Below are positions 60,396 to 64,000 of a stretch of 64,000 nucleotides of DNA, one piece after another. The number at the start of each line of letters is the position of its first letter. Position 1 is the stretch's first letter. Both the position numbers and the translations under genes were made by a program. The stretch covers positions 694,501-758,500 of the forward strand of contig NZ_JAUCBS010000013.1 of NCBI RefSeq assembly GCF_034676705.1, written 5' to 3'. The notes below the pieces were generated by a model. The model did no database searches and had not been told where the DNA came from. It saw nothing but the letters and a program-made list of their open reading frames with translations. Source of the stretch: Gemmobacter sp. (GTDB lineage Bacteria; Pseudomonadota; Alphaproteobacteria; Rhodobacterales; Rhodobacteraceae).

Positions 60396-60908
60396 TCAGC
60401 GTGGCAGCACGATCAGCCGGCTGTCGGGGGCCAGGCGGGCGACGATCCAGCCCAGGTTGCGACGGGAAAAGCCGATGCAGCCGGCGGTGGGTGCGCCGGG
60501 GCGGCGCCACTGGTGGATGAAGATGGCCGATCCGCGCCCGGGTTCTGCCACCGGCCAGTTCCAGCCGGTGACCACGACCAGATCATACATCGGATCGGCG
60601 CGGCGCAGCTGTTCGTGGCTGGGGGCATAGGGCGCGCGCACCAGCTGGTTGTAGGCCGGATCCTGCGCCGCATCCGACCACAGGTCGCCCGGCCCGATGG
60701 CATAGGCGCCCGGCACCGGGCAGGGGATGCGGTCGGGCCGATAGAGGACCGGGCCGATGGCATGGCTGCCGGTGGGCGTGCCGCCATCGCCTTCGCGTTT
60801 CATTTTGGCATCGACCACGCCGCCGCGCCCGACGGTGCAGGGGATGGTCCGGCCCATGAAACGCGCGCCGGTGCGGGTGACGACGATGTCCTGCGGCCGG
60901 GCGATCAC
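60396..60908 (-). CDS. L,D-transpeptidase (YkuD) family protein
   Basis: 170 residues. The YkuD active site is present: H132 in AIFIHQWRRPG and the nucleophile C144 in GAPTAGCIGFSRRN. The N-terminus (RPQDIVVTRTGARFMGRTIP) goes straight into the domain with no signal peptide, so export and a wall role are not evident. The start is a GTG at 60906-60908 that overlaps the ribA stop by three bases, so the two genes are coupled. Confidence 0.88.
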   Translation of the reverse strand: MIARPQDIVVTRTGARFMGRTIPCTVGRGGVVDAKMKREGDGGTPTGSHAIGPVLYRPDRIPCPVPGAYAIGPGDLWSDAAQDPAYNQLVRAPYAPSHEQLRRADPMYDLVVVTGWNWPVAEPGRGSAIFIHQWRRPGAPTAGCIGFSRRNLGWIVARLAPDSRLIVLPR

Positions 60909-61993
60909 AGCAGGTGCCCCGATTTTGCAGCCTTGGTCGCCAGATAGGCGCGGTTCTGCGCCGTCTCGCCCACCTTCAGCGCCACGCGCTCTGTCACCTC
61001 CAGCCCCTGAGCCTGCATCATCGCCACCTTTGCCGGATTGTTCGTCATCAGCCGCACCTTGCGGAAGCCCATTTCGCGCAGGATGCCGGCGCCGATTCGG
61101 AAATCGCGCTCGTCATCCTCGAACCCCAGGCGGTGGTTGGCCTCGACCGTGTCGAAGCCCTGATCCTGAAGTGCATAGGCGCGCATCTTGTTGGCAAGGC
61201 CGATGCCCCGGCCCTCCTGGTTCAGGTACAGCAGCACGCCGGCGCCTTCCTGCCCCATCTGGGCCAGGGCCGCGCGCAGTTGCGGGCCGCAGTCGCATTT
61301 CAGGCTGCCCAGCACATCGCCGGTGAAACAGGCCGAATGCAGCCGGGCCAGCACCGGGGCGCTGCGGTCGGGCTGGCCGATCTGGATGGCGTAATGTTCG
61401 ACCGATCCGTCGTCGGGGCGGAACACATGCACGCGCCCGGCCTCGGACGCCACCATGGGCACGCGGGCCGACACCACGGCGTGCAGCGGGCCGGTGCGGA
61501 ACAGTTCGGGTTCCGCCTCGGCCAGCGGCAGAAAGGTCAGGCCATGGCGCCCGGCAAAGGCCAGCCCGTCGGGCAGGGCAACGGTCAGCACGGCGGGCAG
61601 CAGCTGCGCCGATTTCGCCAGCGCGATCGCCGCGCGGTGCAGGGCGGGCGATCCGTCGCGCAGCGTGGCAAACGGCCCCTTCATCGGCATCGACAGATCG
61701 TCCTTGGGGTCGGCCACCGCGCGCAGCCAGCCCAGCCCGGCATCCCCCGGCACCGTGATCCGGGCCAGACCGCCGTCATAGGCGCGCGCTTTCAGCGTTT
61801 CGGCCCGTCGGGCGGTGATGGCCAGCACCGGGGCCCCCAGGGCGCGCAGATCGGCCAGCCGCGTGGCATCCAGCGCCTCGACCGCCGCGGCCAGCAGGGC
61901 GGTGCCGTCGCCTCCCAGCACCACGGGCAGGCCCATGCGCAGGTCGGCGCGGGCGCGGTTCAGCCGTTCGGGCAAGGTGGGGGCAAGGGTCAT
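60905..61993 (-). CDS. ribA: GTP cyclohydrolase II with N-terminal extension
   Basis: 362 residues. The C-terminal 200 hold the enzyme: the zinc cysteines in CFTGDVLGSLKCDCGPQLRA, the LYLNQEGRGIGLANKMRAYA loop and VRLMTNNPAKVAMMQAQGLE. It opens GTP in the first step of riboflavin synthesis. The N-terminal 150 residues look like a degenerate DHBP-synthase-type domain without its acidic and histidine active-site motifs. ATG at 61991-61993 follows AAGGAG; a longer frame upstream lacks support. Confidence 0.92.
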   Translation of the reverse strand: MTLAPTLPERLNRARADLRMGLPVVLGGDGTALLAAAVEALDATRLADLRALGAPVLAITARRAETLKARAYDGGLARITVPGDAGLGWLRAVADPKDDLSMPMKGPFATLRDGSPALHRAAIALAKSAQLLPAVLTVALPDGLAFAGRHGLTFLPLAEAEPELFRTGPLHAVVSARVPMVASEAGRVHVFRPDDGSVEHYAIQIGQPDRSAPVLARLHSACFTGDVLGSLKCDCGPQLRAALAQMGQEGAGVLLYLNQEGRGIGLANKMRAYALQDQGFDTVEANHRLGFEDDERDFRIGAGILREMGFRKVRLMTNNPAKVAMMQAQGLEVTERVALKVGETAQNRAYLATKAAKSGHLL

Positions 61994-62182
61994 GGCGGGC
62001 TCCTTGTCCTCAGCGATAGCCCCGGGGGCTGCGGGGGGCAAGGCCTCGCCCCTTGTCGGAAACTGAAACATTTCCGGCCTTTCCGACACGAGACCGTGAC
62101 TCCCTGTCGCAAAACTTGAAACCCGGGCCCCACGCGCTCACGTTCCCGAGACTGCGAAACACCGGAATGCGAGGAGGCCCCC
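61994..62182. promoter_or_regulatory. Divergent control region of ribA and the response regulator
   Basis: Contains a perfect nine-base inverted repeat, TGTCGGAAA (62054-62062) and TTTCCGACA (62080-62088), 17 bases apart, in the only AT-rich part of the gap. A GAGGAGG precedes the response-regulator ATG by six bases. No promoter boxes can be placed with confidence. Confidence 0.4.
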
Positions 62183-62869
62183 ATGGCAAACCTTCGGAAA
62201 ATCCTGCTGGTCGACGATGACGACGACCTGCGCGAGGCGCTGTCCGAGCAGCTTGTGATGACCGAGGATTTCGACGTGTTCGAGGCCGGGAACGGCGCCG
62301 ACGGGCTGGACAAGGCCAAGGCGCAGCATCACGACCTGATCATCCTGGACGTGGGCCTGCCCGATACCGACGGGCGCGAATTGTGCAAGCGCATGCGCAA
62401 GGCGGGCATCAAGTCGCCGATCCTGATGCTGACCGGGCATGATTCCGATGCCGACACCATCCTTGGCCTCGATGCCGGCGCGAACGACTATATCACCAAG
62501 CCGTTCAAGTTTGCCGTGCTGCTGGCCCGCATCCGCGCGCAGCTGCGCCAGCACGAACAATCCGAAGATGCGGTGTTCCAGCTGGGCCCCTATACCTTCA
62601 AGCCGGCGCAGAAGATGCTGGTCGATGCCAAGGACAAGAAGGTCCGCCTGACCGAAAAGGAAACCAACATCCTGAAGTTCCTGTATCGGGCAGGGCAACA
62701 GGTGGTGGCGCGCGACGTGCTGCTGCACGAGGTCTGGGGCTATAATGCCGGGGTCACCACGCATACGCTGGAAACCCACATCTACCGCCTGCGCCAGAAG
62801 ATCGAGCCCGATCCCTCGAACGCGCGGCTGCTGGTGACGGAAAGCGGCGGTTACAAACTCGCTGTCTGA
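62183..62869 (+). CDS. OmpR-family response regulator
   Basis: 228 residues. The receiver domain has the acidic pocket (LLVDDDDDL), phosphoacceptor D56 in LIILDVGLPDTDG, and K106 in YITKPFKF. A winged-helix DNA-binding domain spans about 130-228 (VRLTEKETNILKFLYRAGQQ; THTLETHIYRLRQKIEPDPS). No sensor kinase is adjacent. The sequence and orphan position recall the CenR-type cell-envelope regulators of Rhodobacteraceae, but I cannot confirm that. Two sRNA-like units follow. Confidence 0.92.
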   Translation: MANLRKILLVDDDDDLREALSEQLVMTEDFDVFEAGNGADGLDKAKAQHHDLIILDVGLPDTDGRELCKRMRKAGIKSPILMLTGHDSDADTILGLDAGANDYITKPFKFAVLLARIRAQLRQHEQSEDAVFQLGPYTFKPAQKMLVDAKDKKVRLTEKETNILKFLYRAGQQVVARDVLLHEVWGYNAGVTTHTLETHIYRLRQKIEPDPSNARLLVTESGGYKLAV

Positions 62870-62870
62870 G

Positions 62871-63014
62871 TGTCACAGTGTTGCCGAAATTGCAGGGTAT
62901 CCCCATATCCATCCGGGGATCGTTTCCCTGAACAGGTTCCCCTGGCCGCAACGGGGTCATGTTGCGGCACCTCCCTGTTGGACCTGGCCCGGGCTTTATG
63001 CCCGGGCTTTTTTT
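62871..63014 (+). ncRNA. Candidate small RNA or structured 3' UTR, unit 1
   Basis: Begins TGTCACAGTG (62871-62880), carries ACCTCCCTGTTGG at 62969-62981 (complementary to ribosome-binding sites), and ends in a perfect terminator GCCCGGGC-TTTAT-GCCCGGGC with seven T (62987-63014). No open frame of note. It may be transcribed with the response regulator or from its own promoter. Confidence 0.5.
62987..63014 (+). terminator. Rho-independent terminator
   Basis: Eight-pair palindromic stem GCCCGGGC (62987-62994 and 63000-63007) with loop TTTAT and a run of seven T. Confidence 0.93.
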
Positions 63015-63053
63015 GTCCTGCGCGCTGTGCCGCCTGCCAGTCTGGTCCGAAAT

Positions 63054-63188
63054 TGTCACAGTGACGTAACGTCATTCGCTTTCGGGCGGGAACCACTTGC
63101 CAAGTCGGGCGTTCAGCCTACAGTTGTGTCTGTGGATACCTCCCTGTTGGCCCTCGCCCCGACGCCTCGGCGCCGGGGCGTTCTTTTT
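63054..63188 (+). ncRNA. Candidate small RNA, unit 2 (paralogue of unit 1)
   Basis: Repeats the landmarks of unit 1 in order: TGTCACAGTG (63054-63063), ACCTCCCTGTTGG (63138-63150), terminator CGCCCCG/CGGGGCG with inner CGCC/GGCG (63155-63180) and TTCTTTTT. It contains TGACGT-A-ACGTCA (63062-63074), a likely regulator site near the 5' end; the transcript itself probably starts after it. Confidence 0.55.
63155..63188 (+). terminator. Rho-independent terminator
   Basis: CGCCCCG (63155-63161) pairs with CGGGGCG (63174-63180) with a further inner stem and one A-C mismatch, followed by TTCTTTTT. Confidence 0.85.
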
Positions 63189-63270
63189 GTGGCGGGTGCG
63201 TTCCCTTTTCGTGCTGGCAGACCGGGGCAGGGGCGGCTATCGTGGCGGCCCGTCATGCCCGGAGTCCGCC

Positions 63271-64000
63271 ATGCCCTTTACCCTTGCCACCTGGAACATC
63301 AATTCGGTCCGCCTGCGTGAGGCGCTGGTCAGCCGGCTGATGACGGACGAGGCGCCCGACATCCTGTGCCTGCAGGAAATCAAGACGCCCATCGAGAAAA
63401 TGCCGGTCGAGGTGTTTCATGCCCTTGGCTACCGCCATGTCGTGGCACGCGGGCAAAAGGGCTACAACGGCGTCGCCATCCTGTCGAAACTGCCGATCAT
63501 GGATGCGGGCGACCGCGACTTTGCCAGCCTGGGCCATGCCCGCCACGTTGCCGCCCGGCTGGAAAACGGCGTCACGATCCACAATTTCTATGTCCCGGCC
63601 GGCGGCGACATTCCTGACCGTGACCAGAACGTGAAATTCGGCCAGAAGCTGGATTTCCTGTCCGAGATGCGCGACCATTTCCACTGGCAGCGCCCGGACC
63701 GCGCCATCCTGGTCGGCGATCTGAACATCGCCCCGCGCGAGGATGACGTGTGGAACCACAAGGCGCTGCTGAAGATCGTCTCGCATACGCCGGTCGAGGT
63801 CGAGGCGCTGGGGGCCGCGCAGGATGCAGGGGCTTGGGTCGATATCACGCGGCAGGACATTCCGCAGGGGCAGCTGTATTCCTGGTGGTCCTACCGCAGC
63901 CCCGACTGGGACAGCGCCGACAAGGGGCGCCGGCTGGACCATATCTGGGCGACGCCCGATATTGCCAATGCCGGCCATTCCAGCCGCATCCTGCGCGCGG
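63271..64000 (+). CDS. xthA: Exodeoxyribonuclease III (partial, runs off the window)
   Basis: 243 codons are visible; the C-terminal part lies beyond the window. Endonuclease/exonuclease/phosphatase fold: ATWNINSVRLREALVSRLM, the metal-binding LCLQEIKTPI, GYNGVAILSKLP, the catalytic VPAGGDIPDRDQNVKFGQKL region, VGDLNIAPREDDVWNHKAL, and YSWWSYRSPDWDSADKGRRL then DHIWATPDI. It cuts at abasic sites and trims 3' ends in base-excision repair. ATG at 63271-63273 with CGGAG upstream. About 20 residues are probably missing. Confidence 0.95.
   Translation, partial: MPFTLATWNINSVRLREALVSRLMTDEAPDILCLQEIKTPIEKMPVEVFHALGYRHVVARGQKGYNGVAILSKLPIMDAGDRDFASLGHARHVAARLENGVTIHNFYVPAGGDIPDRDQNVKFGQKLDFLSEMRDHFHWQRPDRAILVGDLNIAPREDDVWNHKALLKIVSHTPVEVEALGAAQDAGAWVDITRQDIPQGQLYSWWSYRSPDWDSADKGRRLDHIWATPDIANAGHSSRILRA

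Overview
The window is GC-rich chromosomal DNA from an alphaproteobacterium, almost certainly a member of the Rhodobacteraceae (Rhodobacter, Gemmobacter or Tabrizicola-like). The signs are: strong C/G third-position bias; DctPQM TRAP carriers; the imelysin, DUF1111 and DUF1513 iron locus beside hemP, bfd and bfr with an Irr-type box; two Mrp antiporter operons with fused MrpA-MrpB; a CIRCE-controlled groESL; and short intergenic repeats built around a GGATATTTGGATC core. The genus cannot be fixed from this sequence. I see no tRNA, rRNA, CRISPR array, transposase or prophage gene. The DNA looks like core chromosome with one small inserted islet.

Layout. 1-3.3 kb: DMT transporter, UPF0178 protein, S-formylglutathione hydrolase and an AEC transporter, all on minus. 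3.6-12.4 kb: an RpiR regulator divergent from a plus-strand catabolic cluster (amidohydrolase, TRAP carrier, glutamine-synthetase-like ligase, aldehyde dehydrogenase, iron alcohol dehydrogenase). This set is best explained as gamma-glutamylation of an imported amino alcohol, ethanolamine being the leading candidate. 12.5-20.8 kb: a metallophosphatase, the serine pathway (serA and serC on minus, serB divergent), a secreted CAP/RTX protein, a nucleoside hydrolase and a TraB/GumN protein. 20.9-22.9 kb: groES-groEL behind a CIRCE operator. 23.2-31 kb: a Na/Ca exchanger, then a minus-strand iron/haem region (hemP, imelysin, bfd, Irr box, bfr, di-haem oxidoreductase, second imelysin, DUF1513). 31.3-37.3 kb and 40.7-46.5 kb: two complete Mrp Na+/H+ antiporter operons pointing at each other. 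Between them are an aldehyde dehydrogenase, a 1-Cys peroxiredoxin and an islet with one ATP-grasp gene. 46.9-53.3 kb: a thioesterase, then the rod-shape operon mreBCD-mrdA-rodA. 53.3-60.2 kb: MFS transporter, sulfotransferase-like protein, FadH-like flavoenzyme, RidA, a class III aminotransferase and its GntR regulator. 60.4-64 kb: L,D-transpeptidase, GTP cyclohydrolase II, an OmpR-type response regulator, two tandem sRNA-like units and xthA, which runs off the window.

The most notable non-coding signal is a family of 16 intergenic elements: a conserved core next to one or two hairpins whose stems keep pairing while their sequence changes. They sit mostly at gene 3' ends, several as inverted pairs between convergent genes. 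Other points of interest are the two tandem units sharing an ACCTCCCTGTTGG motif after the response regulator, and an ATP-grasp islet flanked by a 20-bp direct copy of a terminator hairpin.
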